The notes under the pieces: generated by a model
What the model was told of the DNA's origin: nothing
Seen by the model: the letters and a program-made list of their open reading frames with translations, nothing else
Database searches by the model: none
Shown here: in pieces, positions 7,039 through 14,640 of the stretch
How the letters are laid out: every line of letters begins with the position of its first letter
How positions within the stretch are numbered: position 1 is the first letter of the stretch
Assembly (NCBI GenBank): GCA_027483805.1
Contig: JAIXTS010000388.1
Span: 1 to 37,409, forward strand
Direction: 5' to 3'
Origin: Azospirillum sp.
Lineage (GTDB): Bacteria; Pseudomonadota; Alphaproteobacteria; Azospirillales; Azospirillaceae
Length of the DNA: 37,409 nucleotides
Program-made: the position numbers and the translations under genes

Positions 7039-10000
7039 TCACGCCGCCGCCCGGCTGCCCACCTCATTGATTACCTGCACGATCTGCTGCACATCGGCGC
7101 TGGGGAACAATCCGCTGATCCCTTGATCATCGAAATCGGTGAACGGGCTTTCATACAGGCGTCGCGGGTCCATCGCCCCGCGTTCGGTCAGATGCTCGAT
7201 GATCAGGTTCACAAATTCGATCTGGTTGGCGTTCAGGTTGCGACCGGACAGGAACCCGGCAAACGCCGCCTTGGCCGCGTCGCGTTCCAGTCCCACCAGG
7301 GAACGAACAAACAGGCCCAGTCCGCCCTGGGCGCGGGCTTCCTCCAGGTCGCTGCCGCTGGCCCCTACATCCTCGACCAGGATGCGCTCCAGCTCGCCCA
7401 AATCCTGCGGGGTAAGCTGTTGGTCGCGGCGCAGTTTCTGGATGGTGATATGGTCCAGATGTGCCTTCAGGAAGGCCTGCGCCTTCATCTGGAACCGCGC
7501 CTTGTCGGTGCCGTTGCCCATAATCGGCAAGTCGATCACTTCCGCCTCGCCGATCTGGTCGGTGAAGTCGGTATAGACCAGAACCCGATCCTCCCCCTCG
7601 ATCAGCTTGATCAGGTCGCGCAAGCGTCGGCGCATATGTTCCAGGGACCAGGCATCGACATCCTGCCAATAGTCGTCGGTCTGCACCTCCAGGATCAGCG
7701 CCATCACGGCGGCGACCATCGGCACATTGCCCAGCGTCTCCAGCTTGGCGGCAATGGCCATCACCTTTTCCTTGCAGCGCACAAAGCTTGCATCCCCGCT
7801 CAACAGGGCGAGCTGGCCGTTCAGCGCGATCATGTCAAACTGCTTGGCCAGGATATCATCATCCACCAGGGCGGTGGGCAGGCCCGCGATCTCCTTGATC
7901 AGCGTCTCGCGGTCTTCGGTGGAAAAGTGGGTCCAGGCCTCCGGCTGTTGGAATTTCTCCACGGCGCGGCGTTTGGCCCGCACCAGGAAATTGTCCAGGC
8001 TCATCCCCGCCACCTCGTCCCGCAGGCGGTCGCGCGTCTCGGTGTTCAGCCGCACCAACCGGTCGCTGCGCTCGCCCTCGGGCAGGTCCTGCAACAAGTG
8101 GGCGATGTCTACACGGGCACAAAACAGCCGCTCGCTCAGGGACCGGCCAACGGCCCCCTCCTTCACGTCGGGGTTCTGATTGAAGAATTCGAAATTCTGA
8201 CAGAAATCGAAGATCACAAATTCGGTCTTGTGCTGACCGGGGCCGAACAGGTCGGGGCACAGCCGCGTGCCGCGCCCGATCATCTGCCAGAATTTGGTCT
8301 TCGACCGCACGATCTTGAAGAATACCAGATTGACCACCTCCGGCACGTCGATGCCGGTATCCAGCATATCGACAGAGATGGCGATGTGCGGCGCGCGGTC
8401 CAACACGGAGAAATCATCGATCAGCGACTGGGCATATTCGGTCTGATAATCGACGACACGGGCGAAATGGCCCTTCAGATGCGGATAATTGGCATCGAAC
8501 CGTTCGCCGATGAATTTCGCATGGTCATGGTTCTTGGCAAAGATGATGGTCTTGCCCAGCCGGTCCCCGCTGGCCACCTTCACGCCATAAATCATCAGGT
8601 GCTCCAGCACCTTGTCGATGGTGTCGGTGTTGAACAGCCATTTATTGACGGCACCCGCATCCACGTCACCGGCGGGCAGCTTGCCGTCCCATTCCAGCGC
8701 GTCCCATTTGGTTTTCTCTTCATCCGACAGGTCGGCATAGCGGATGCCGTCGCGCACGAAGCGCAGCGGCACCGACAGCACGCGCGGCGGCACCAGGAAA
8801 CGGTCGGCGACGGCCTGGTCCAGATCATAGCTGTCGGTCGGCACACCCCGTTCCAACTCGAACAGGGAATAGGTGTCGCGGTCGATCTCGTCGCGCGGCG
8901 TCGCGGTCAGGCCGACCAGCAGACTGTCGAAATAATCGAAGATCGCCCGGTATTTGCGATAGATGGAACGGTGGGCCTCGTCGATGACGATCAGGCCGAA
9001 ATGGCCGGGGCCGAATCGGCGCTGCCCGCCCTCCATCTCATCAATCAGGCCCATCATGGTCGGATATGTCGAAAGACAAACCCGCGCCGCGTAATGATCA
9101 TTTTTCTTCGGGTCGTGGCGTTCGATCAGGTTGGCGCTGGGCGCGGACGGCAGATGTTTCTTGAAATTATTATGCGCCTGTTTGACCAGGGCAACGCGGT
9201 CGGCCAGGAACAGCACGCGCTTGACCCAGTTGGCCCGCATCAATTGGTCGATCAGGGCGATGACCGTGCGCGTCTTGCCGCTGCCCGTGGCCATGACCAG
9301 TAGCACCCGGCGCTGATGGTCCTTCTCGAACACTTCCCCCACCCGCCTTATGGCGCGGGTCTGGTAATAGCGTTCAACAATGTCGGCATCGATGCTGGTG
9401 GTGGACAGCAACCGCCGCGCATTCTTGCGCTGCCGCCATAAGTCCAGCTCGTCCTTTTTCAGGAATCCATGCACGGCGCGCGGGGGATAGCGTTCATCAT
9501 CCCACAGCCAATGTTCATAGCCGTTGGTGGTGAAGATCAGCGGCCGCGCGCCATACTGGCGTTGCAGGCAATCGGCATAGAGCTTGGCCTGTTGCTGCCC
9601 CTCGCGCGCATCGCGTCGGGTGCGCTTGGCCTCAATCACCGCCAACGGTTTACCGTCATCGCCCCACAGCACATAATCAGCAAAGCCCTCACCCGTCGCA
9701 TTGGGCATGCCGGTGACGGGAAATTCACGGTCGCGCGGTTGGTCCAGCGTCCACCCCGCCTCCCGCAACAGCAGATCGATGAAGGCGTCGCGGGTCTCAG
9801 CTTCATTGTAGTCATGCGTGTCAGGGACGGCCATATTGGCCTGCCGCACCGCCGCGATTTCCGCCTGCAGGCGGGCAATCTCCGCATCCTTGTCCCTGGC
9901 ATCTTCCTCGCTCTGGATGCGCGCCGCATCGGCCGCCTCCCGCGCTTTCGCCGCGTCTTCATATTGCTTGACCAGGGCCTGCATCGACGCCAGCGATGCC

Positions 10001-10443
10001 GCCTCCACCCGCACCGTTTTCGGCAGGGCCGCCGGGTCGAAGCTCAACCCCGCATCCGGCTTGGCCCCGCGCGCATAGGTGCGCACCAGCCAATAGCCGA
10101 TATGAAACAGTTCACGCACGACGACGAGGGCATGGTCCGGCGGGATAGCGCGCACCTCATGGGCGGCGGCATTGCCGTAATCCTTGATCAGCTTGGCCTT
10201 GGCCACCAGCGCCGAACCGACCAAGTTGCGGAACGTGCCCTCATGGATCAGCGCCGACAGGGTGCTGTCATAGGGCGACCGCAGGCTGCGCTCATGGGCA
10301 TAGAGCCACTTGACCGCCGTCTCCAACGCCAGCCGCGCATGCACACAGGCCGTGCGCGCATCATTGGTGGCACTCAACTCCGCCTTCCGCGCCAGCGCGA
10401 AAATCTCAGGAAATTCGGGCTTCAGGAAGGCGAATTGAGTCAT
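7039..10443 (-). CDS. hsdR: Type I restriction enzyme, R (translocase/nuclease) subunit
   Basis: A 1134-residue HsdR. Residues 1-130 form a DUF4145-like helical domain, followed by a coiled coil at about 155-205 (a DAAKAREAADAARIQSEE-type pattern). Next comes the HSDR_N nuclease domain with the PD-(D/E)xK signature (D256, E271-A-K273), then a superfamily-2 helicase with Walker A ATGSGKT (385-391), DEAH (488-491) and the conserved GRGTRLCPD later. The C-terminal domain is of the EcoEI type. In the HsdR2M2S1 complex it pumps DNA with ATP and cuts unmodified DNA far from the site. It is the last gene of hsdM-hsdS-hsdR; its ATG lies 3 bp after the hsdS stop. All key residues are present, so it is predicted active. 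Confidence 0.96.
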   Translation of the reverse strand: MTQFAFLKPEFPEIFALARKAELSATNDARTACVHARLALETAVKWLYAHERSLRSPYDSTLSALIHEGTFRNLVGSALVAKAKLIKDYGNAAAHEVRAIPPDHALVVVRELFHIGYWLVRTYARGAKPDAGLSFDPAALPKTVRVEAASLASMQALVKQYEDAAKAREAADAARIQSEEDARDKDAEIARLQAEIAAVRQANMAVPDTHDYNEAETRDAFIDLLLREAGWTLDQPRDREFPVTGMPNATGEGFADYVLWGDDGKPLAVIEAKRTRRDAREGQQQAKLYADCLQRQYGARPLIFTTNGYEHWLWDDERYPPRAVHGFLKKDELDLWRQRKNARRLLSTTSIDADIVERYYQTRAIRRVGEVFEKDHQRRVLLVMATGSGKTRTVIALIDQLMRANWVKRVLFLADRVALVKQAHNNFKKHLPSAPSANLIERHDPKKNDHYAARVCLSTYPTMMGLIDEMEGGQRRFGPGHFGLIVIDEAHRSIYRKYRAIFDYFDSLLVGLTATPRDEIDRDTYSLFELERGVPTDSYDLDQAVADRFLVPPRVLSVPLRFVRDGIRYADLSDEEKTKWDALEWDGKLPAGDVDAGAVNKWLFNTDTIDKVLEHLMIYGVKVASGDRLGKTIIFAKNHDHAKFIGERFDANYPHLKGHFARVVDYQTEYAQSLIDDFSVLDRAPHIAISVDMLDTGIDVPEVVNLVFFKIVRSKTKFWQMIGRGTRLCPDLFGPGQHKTEFVIFDFCQNFEFFNQNPDVKEGAVGRSLSERLFCARVDIAHLLQDLPEGERSDRLVRLNTETRDRLRDEVAGMSLDNFLVRAKRRAVEKFQQPEAWTHFSTEDRETLIKEIAGLPTALVDDDILAKQFDMIALNGQLALLSGDASFVRCKEKVMAIAAKLETLGNVPMVAAVMALILEVQTDDYWQDVDAWSLEHMRRRLRDLIKLIEGEDRVLVYTDFTDQIGEAEVIDLPIMGNGTDKARFQMKAQAFLKAHLDHITIQKLRRDQQLTPQDLGELERILVEDVGASGSDLEEARAQGGLGLFVRSLVGLERDAAKAAFAGFLSGRNLNANQIEFVNLIIEHLTERGAMDPRRLYESPFTDFDDQGISGLFPSADVQQIVQVINEVGSRAAA

Positions 10444-10446
10444 GGG

Positions 10447-11628
10447 TTACAACTCTCCTCTAAAAGCGCGGTGCTGGAGGGAGGTGAAGAGGTTAGCGCC
10501 GAAAGAAGCCTCCAACTCCATCACATCGCGCAAACGTAGAATTCGTGAGATTCGTCTTTCAAATTCCTTTTGCGCCATTAGAATGGGGATTGGTACACGG
10601 AACTTCTTAAGCGCTGAAAGAGTGACCGTTTTCTGCGCGATGCCAGTCGCGAGCTTGTCTGCCTGAGTTTTGACTTTCGGCGTCTCTAGGCACCAAGACA
10701 AGTAATGCGGGAGCACGACCGCTAAGTTTGGCTTCAGATGTGCAATGTGACGCTGAAAGGTAAAGGTCGCGCTTCCATCTACGACCGCTGTGTATCCATA
10801 AGAGCCGACGCAGGTGTATAATACGTCATTCGGCTCAATCTTAGTGTGCTTTGTAAGTTTCTCGAACTCCTCGTAGGACACAAATTTCTTCGTGTTCATA
10901 TTGATTCGCTGATTTCTGATATTGCTCACGAACAAGAACGGAATCCCGCTATCGGCCCAGTTGGGTGCCTGGTGTGTACCGTCCGATATCTTCTTACAAA
11001 CTCTCGACAGCTCGGTAACATTGCAGTTCCAGCCGCTCTCTGCGTTTGAATCACCAAACATCTCGATGAAGATGGCTTGGCCGAGTTGGTTGAGGCGGTC
11101 GAGGGCGCGTTGGCGTTTGCGGCGCAGATCATCGGCCTGATCCAGAATCGCCGCAATCCGCTTCTGCTCCTCCAGCGGAGGGAGTGGAATGGAAAGGCGC
11201 GCTACGTCCTTTGGATAAAGGTGGATGCCTTTCACAAGTTCTCTTACTTCCCGCCGCGCGGCAGAACTCGTCAGCCAATGACATGCAAATCGAGCATCCA
11301 GTGCCGAACTATGCGGCCGGACGATCAACCATTCGCCGGTTGCAATCGCGCCTTCCACCTCTGAATCGGCAAAGAAGGTCTTGCTGCCCACGTAATCGGC
11401 ATTGTGAGCGGCGTTAAGTATCAACGTATCGCCGGCCTTGATGGCCTTGTTTATAAACCGTGCAACGAAATCCAGATCGACAAAAGATTCGTAGTTTCGG
11501 CGGAAACGCCCAGAATCATCAACATCGCGAATCTTCAGGACTGGATGGCCCGTGTCCCGCTGTTCAGCTTTCGAAGGTGTCTTACCGTTGAAGACATCAG
11601 CGTGATCGCCAAGGATTGCCATTTTCAT
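10447..11628 (-). CDS. hsdS: Type I restriction-modification specificity subunit
   Basis: A 393-residue HsdS with the usual two target-recognition domains and two conserved helical spacers. TRD1 covers about residues 1-150. The central spacer starts at IPLPPLEEQKRIAAILDQ with the RRKRQRALDRLNQLG coiled coil (about 150-195). TRD2 covers about 200-350, and the C-terminal spacer contains PILMAQKEFERRISRILRLR. The two TRDs read the two halves of a bipartite DNA site; the sequence recognised cannot be predicted by eye. Its ATG overlaps the hsdM stop (ATGA, 11625-11628). The TRD2 stretch (about 10500-11050) looks clearly less GC-rich than the flanking hsdM and hsdR, as expected for a segment exchanged by recombination. 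Confidence 0.95.
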   Translation of the reverse strand: MKMAILGDHADVFNGKTPSKAEQRDTGHPVLKIRDVDDSGRFRRNYESFVDLDFVARFINKAIKAGDTLILNAAHNADYVGSKTFFADSEVEGAIATGEWLIVRPHSSALDARFACHWLTSSAARREVRELVKGIHLYPKDVARLSIPLPPLEEQKRIAAILDQADDLRRKRQRALDRLNQLGQAIFIEMFGDSNAESGWNCNVTELSRVCKKISDGTHQAPNWADSGIPFLFVSNIRNQRINMNTKKFVSYEEFEKLTKHTKIEPNDVLYTCVGSYGYTAVVDGSATFTFQRHIAHLKPNLAVVLPHYLSWCLETPKVKTQADKLATGIAQKTVTLSALKKFRVPIPILMAQKEFERRISRILRLRDVMELEASFGANLFTSLQHRAFRGEL

Positions 11629-13166
11629 CCGAGCATCGACTCCAGCTTGGTCAGGCCTTCGCTGATCTCCTCTTCCAGCTTGCGCAGATCGGCGATGATG
11701 GTGGCGGGGCTTTCGTGTTCCACCTCCTCATGCTCCACCTGCTTGTAGCGGTTCAGCGACAGATCATAAGTGCCGGTGGCGGCGATGTCGGCCTTGGGGA
11801 CGCAGAAGCTCTGTGCCGTGCGCGGGTTATCCCGTTCCGTGCCGTTACGCTGGGCCCAGCGGGCCAGCGCGTCAGGCAGGTTGTTCTTCTCATGCTCGCC
11901 TTCCGCCAGCACCACGCTGGGGACCGGCCCCTGTTTTTCCGGGGGCAACAGGTCGGCGCGCTTGTCATCCAGGCTCAACCCATCGGCCTGTAGATCATAG
12001 AACCAGACATGGTCGGTGCCGCCCACCCCGGTCTTGGTGAAGAACAGGATGGCGGTGGAGACACCGGCATAGGGGCGGAACACGCCCGACGGCAGTTTCA
12101 GCACCCCTTCCAGCTTGTGCCGTTCCACCAGCATTTCGCGCAGCGCCTTGTGTGCCGTGGACGACCCGAACAGCACGCCGTCCGGCACGACCACCGCCGC
12201 CCGCCCGCCGGTTTTCATCAGGCGCAGGAACAGGGCGATGAACAGCAGCTCCGTCTTCTTGGTCTTGACGATCTGCTGCAAATCCTTGGCCGTCTGTTCA
12301 TAATCCAGCGATCCGGCAAAGGGCGGATTGGCCAGGATCAGGGAATAGCGCCCGGCATCGCCATCATGTTCCTGCGCCAGACTGTCACGATAGCTGACAT
12401 CCGGGTTTTCCACCCCGTGCAGCACCATGTTCATCGACCCGATGCGCAGCATGGTCGGGTCGAAATCGAAGCCGTGGAACATGCCATTGTGGAAATGTTT
12501 GCGCTGGCGTTCATCCCGGAACAGGGCGGGATGTTTGGTGCGCAGATATTCACCCGCCGCCACCAGAAAGCCGCAGGTGCCCGCCGCCGGATCACAGATC
12601 ACGTCCTGCGGCGTCGGTGCCGTCATCTCCACCATCAACTGGATGATATGGCGCGGGGTGCGGAACTGCCCGTTCTGTCCGGCGCTGGCGATCTTGCCCA
12701 GCATATATTCATACAGGTCGCCCTTGGTGTCGCGATCCTCCATTGGGATCTTGTCCAAGAGGTCGACCGCCTTGGCCAGTAGGGCGGCGTTGGAGAAGCC
12801 TAAGCGCGCATCGCGCATATGCTCGCCATAGCTCGACCCCTCCTCCCCCATCTGGCGCAGGAAGGGGAACACACGTTCGGCCACGACGTCCATCATGGCG
12901 CGGGCCTCAAAATTCCGGAACCGCGACCAGCGCAGGTCCGACCAGTCGCGCCCCTGCGCATCCTGACCATCGGGGAAAATGCGCCGCTCGATGGGCAGCC
13001 CCAAATTGGCAGCCTTGTTCTCCTCCAGCGTGTGCAGATCATCCAGCCGCTTGATGAACAGCAGATAGGTGATCTGTTCGATCACCGATAACGGGTTCGA
13101 CACACCGCCCGACCAGAAGGCGTTCCAGATTTGGTCAACCTTGTTGCGAATATCACCCGTCAGCAT
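11625..13166 (-). CDS. hsdM: Type I restriction-modification methyltransferase subunit
   Basis: A 513-residue N6-adenine DNA methyltransferase. The N-terminal HsdM_N helical domain (about 8-160, beginning DQIWNAFWSGG) precedes the Rossmann methylase domain. SAM-binding motif I is DPAAGTCGF at residues 192-200, and catalytic motif IV is NPPF at 280-283. It methylates the site read by HsdS, protecting host DNA, and is also part of the restriction complex. It is the first gene of the operon, with the ATG at 13166 and a weak RBS (AGAGGCGG). Its upstream region includes a CCGATATCGG palindrome (13197-13206). Length and motifs are complete. Confidence 0.96.
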   Translation of the reverse strand: MLTGDIRNKVDQIWNAFWSGGVSNPLSVIEQITYLLFIKRLDDLHTLEENKAANLGLPIERRIFPDGQDAQGRDWSDLRWSRFRNFEARAMMDVVAERVFPFLRQMGEEGSSYGEHMRDARLGFSNAALLAKAVDLLDKIPMEDRDTKGDLYEYMLGKIASAGQNGQFRTPRHIIQLMVEMTAPTPQDVICDPAAGTCGFLVAAGEYLRTKHPALFRDERQRKHFHNGMFHGFDFDPTMLRIGSMNMVLHGVENPDVSYRDSLAQEHDGDAGRYSLILANPPFAGSLDYEQTAKDLQQIVKTKKTELLFIALFLRLMKTGGRAAVVVPDGVLFGSSTAHKALREMLVERHKLEGVLKLPSGVFRPYAGVSTAILFFTKTGVGGTDHVWFYDLQADGLSLDDKRADLLPPEKQGPVPSVVLAEGEHEKNNLPDALARWAQRNGTERDNPRTAQSFCVPKADIAATGTYDLSLNRYKQVEHEEVEHESPATIIADLRKLEEEISEGLTKLESMLG

Positions 13167-13334
13167 GCCGCCTCTGCACTCACTATAAGATTTGCCCCGA
13201 TATCGGTCCTTACCATAGCCGATTGATTGAGCGGTACATGATCTTATTTCTGCAATCGCCTGTGCGGGCGACGGAGCCGGGCCTGGCTGCCCCGGTCAGG
13301 ACCGGCACTGAAAGCCGTATCGACTTCAGGGAAT

Positions 13335-13358
13335 AAAAAAAACCGGGGTGGGCCCGGT
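13335..13358 (-). terminator. Minus-strand intrinsic terminator with no known gene before it
   Basis: On the minus strand ACCGGG and CCCGGT (13358-13353 and 13347-13342) pair over a 5-nt loop and run straight into eight T residues (13342-13335). No minus-strand gene ends here. The transcript it would stop comes from the 13360-13600 region, antisense to the 5' end of the Rep-like gene, or from read-through of the integrase. It also shields hsdM (start 13166) from upstream transcription. Confidence 0.6.
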
Positions 13359-13363
13359 GCCGG

Positions 13364-14527
13364 ATGCCCATCCACATTGTGCGCGGTGGGTTCAACGAAA
13401 ACCGTCAGCCCATCCGGCCGGCCGGATTTGCGCATCTATTGAGAGAGGGCGTATCATTTACCCAGGACCGCAATCTGACGGTTGGCACACACAGCATATG
13501 CGACCGCAACCTTGATAAGGAATTAACCTTGTCCCCCCAGAATCGGCCTTCCCCGGACTTCTGCACCGACAGTGGCGCATGCACAATAATTTCTGACGCA
13601 ACGCCCGGCATATCCAGTTCTAAGGGGTTTGAAATCATTGATGAAAGTGCGGATAGCTCGGAGTGTCACAGACCCCATCCAGTAATAGGGGTAGACACAC
13701 CTGTTCCCCCGAAGCCAAAACAGACCAGAAACACCCCCCGGAAGACAGCACAGCAGCTCCTATGGGATGACATCGACCTTCAATCCCAGCTTCACCTCTA
13801 TGGGCGGGCGGCTGAACGATTGGGACTGACCATGACCTTTTCCATCAACCTGGAGCCATCCCATATCGACATCGCCATGGCTGCCGGTCGGAACCTTCGT
13901 GAATGGGCCGCCAAGCAGATCAACAATGCCCTGGCCGATCTCTACCGTAAGGCAAGCCTGCCGTTCGATTATTTTGCCACCATTGAACCAACCAATGCCC
14001 ATAGTCGCAAAGGAGAGTTCGACGAAATGGACGAACGAGCGGCTAGAATTATGAAAGATCGCCGCTTCGGCATCCATGGGCTGATCCGGTGCCCTGACAT
14101 CATTGTCGATCTGACTACCGACGGGAACGGCAAGCGCCAGGTCAGAACCATGCACTTGGCCGACGCCATTCGGATCAGGCTAAAAAAATACTTCGCTGTG
14201 AATGGGATCAATCCCCACAAGCAGGTGGAGGTGAAGCCCTTCGACCAGCATCGGGCCTTTCAAGACAAGGTCGGCGTTCGGGGTTGGGTCGCCTATAGCC
14301 TCAAAGCCCGCGGCCTGACGACCTATGCCGCCGGCCATATCGTTGGCTACACGTCCCCGTTAATCCGGTCCCGCAGCGTTGTGCAGGCCGCTCAGGCCCT
14401 GCTGGGGGAGCCGGACGAACTGGATCCGGACTGGCGGGCCGTGTCAAAGCCCAAGCGTAGCCGACCGACGACGGGGCTGAGGCCTGTCTTCACTCCCCTC
14501 CAGAACTTCAAAGATCCGAAGGGATGA
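13364..14527 (+). CDS. Possible rolling-circle (HUH-like) replication initiator, degenerate
   Basis: A 387-residue protein if started at ATG 13364. The first 55 residues look non-conserved, and TTG 13529 has a better ribosome site (AAGGA 7 nt before it), so the true start may be there. From about residue 155 the pattern resembles HUH endonucleases of small replicons: a first strand TMTFSINLEP, then FDYFATIEPT, then RRFGIHGLIRCP where the family usually has a His-x-His pair, and later GWVAYSLK with a Y-x2-K (Tyr311, Lys314). Such enzymes nick one strand through the Tyr and use the histidines to bind metal. Here the first His of the pair is Gly237 and only His238 remains, so activity may be lost or changed. 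Family assignment is inferred from motifs alone. Confidence 0.6.
   Translation: MPIHIVRGGFNENRQPIRPAGFAHLLREGVSFTQDRNLTVGTHSICDRNLDKELTLSPQNRPSPDFCTDSGACTIISDATPGISSSKGFEIIDESADSSECHRPHPVIGVDTPVPPKPKQTRNTPRKTAQQLLWDDIDLQSQLHLYGRAAERLGLTMTFSINLEPSHIDIAMAAGRNLREWAAKQINNALADLYRKASLPFDYFATIEPTNAHSRKGEFDEMDERAARIMKDRRFGIHGLIRCPDIIVDLTTDGNGKRQVRTMHLADAIRIRLKKYFAVNGINPHKQVEVKPFDQHRAFQDKVGVRGWVAYSLKARGLTTYAAGHIVGYTSPLIRSRSVVQAAQALLGEPDELDPDWRAVSKPKRSRPTTGLRPVFTPLQNFKDPKG
13400..13483. repeat. Nested palindromes at the 5' end of the Rep-like gene
   Basis: AACCGTCAG (13400-13408) and CTGACGGTT (13475-13483) are a perfect 9-bp inverted repeat. Just inside the left arm lies a perfect 16-bp palindrome, ATCCGGCCGGCCGGAT (13412-13427). 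Such nested foldback structure near a possible HUH initiator could be a nicking/replication origin, or the body of a structured antisense RNA ending at the 13335-13358 terminator. Confidence 0.5.
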
Positions 14528-14542
14528 GCCAGGGCCGTTCGA

Positions 14543-14622
14543 GCTGGGAATAGCTGGCCGGCGCGGGGTATCCGGTCGATACTGACAGCCTTGCCCATTC
14601 CCAGCGTCGTCCCTCGTATTTT
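14543..14622 (+). terminator. Hairpin with T-run after the Rep-like gene (weak)
   Basis: GCTGGGAAT (14543-14551) and ATTCCCAGC (14597-14605) are a perfect 9-bp inverted repeat, and a six-T run lies about 13 nt beyond (near 14619-14624). The loop is long (45 nt) and the T-run is not adjacent, so this is only a possible terminator between the convergent Rep-like and integrase genes. Confidence 0.3.
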
Positions 14623-14640
14623 TTGTCAGGGATGCCCCCC

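Noticed and set aside
7123-9303. 726-codon plus-strand open frame
   Set aside because: It is antisense to hsdR, which has all expected motifs. The translation is low-complexity (Gln/Gly/Leu/His-rich) as expected for the shadow of a GC-rich gene.
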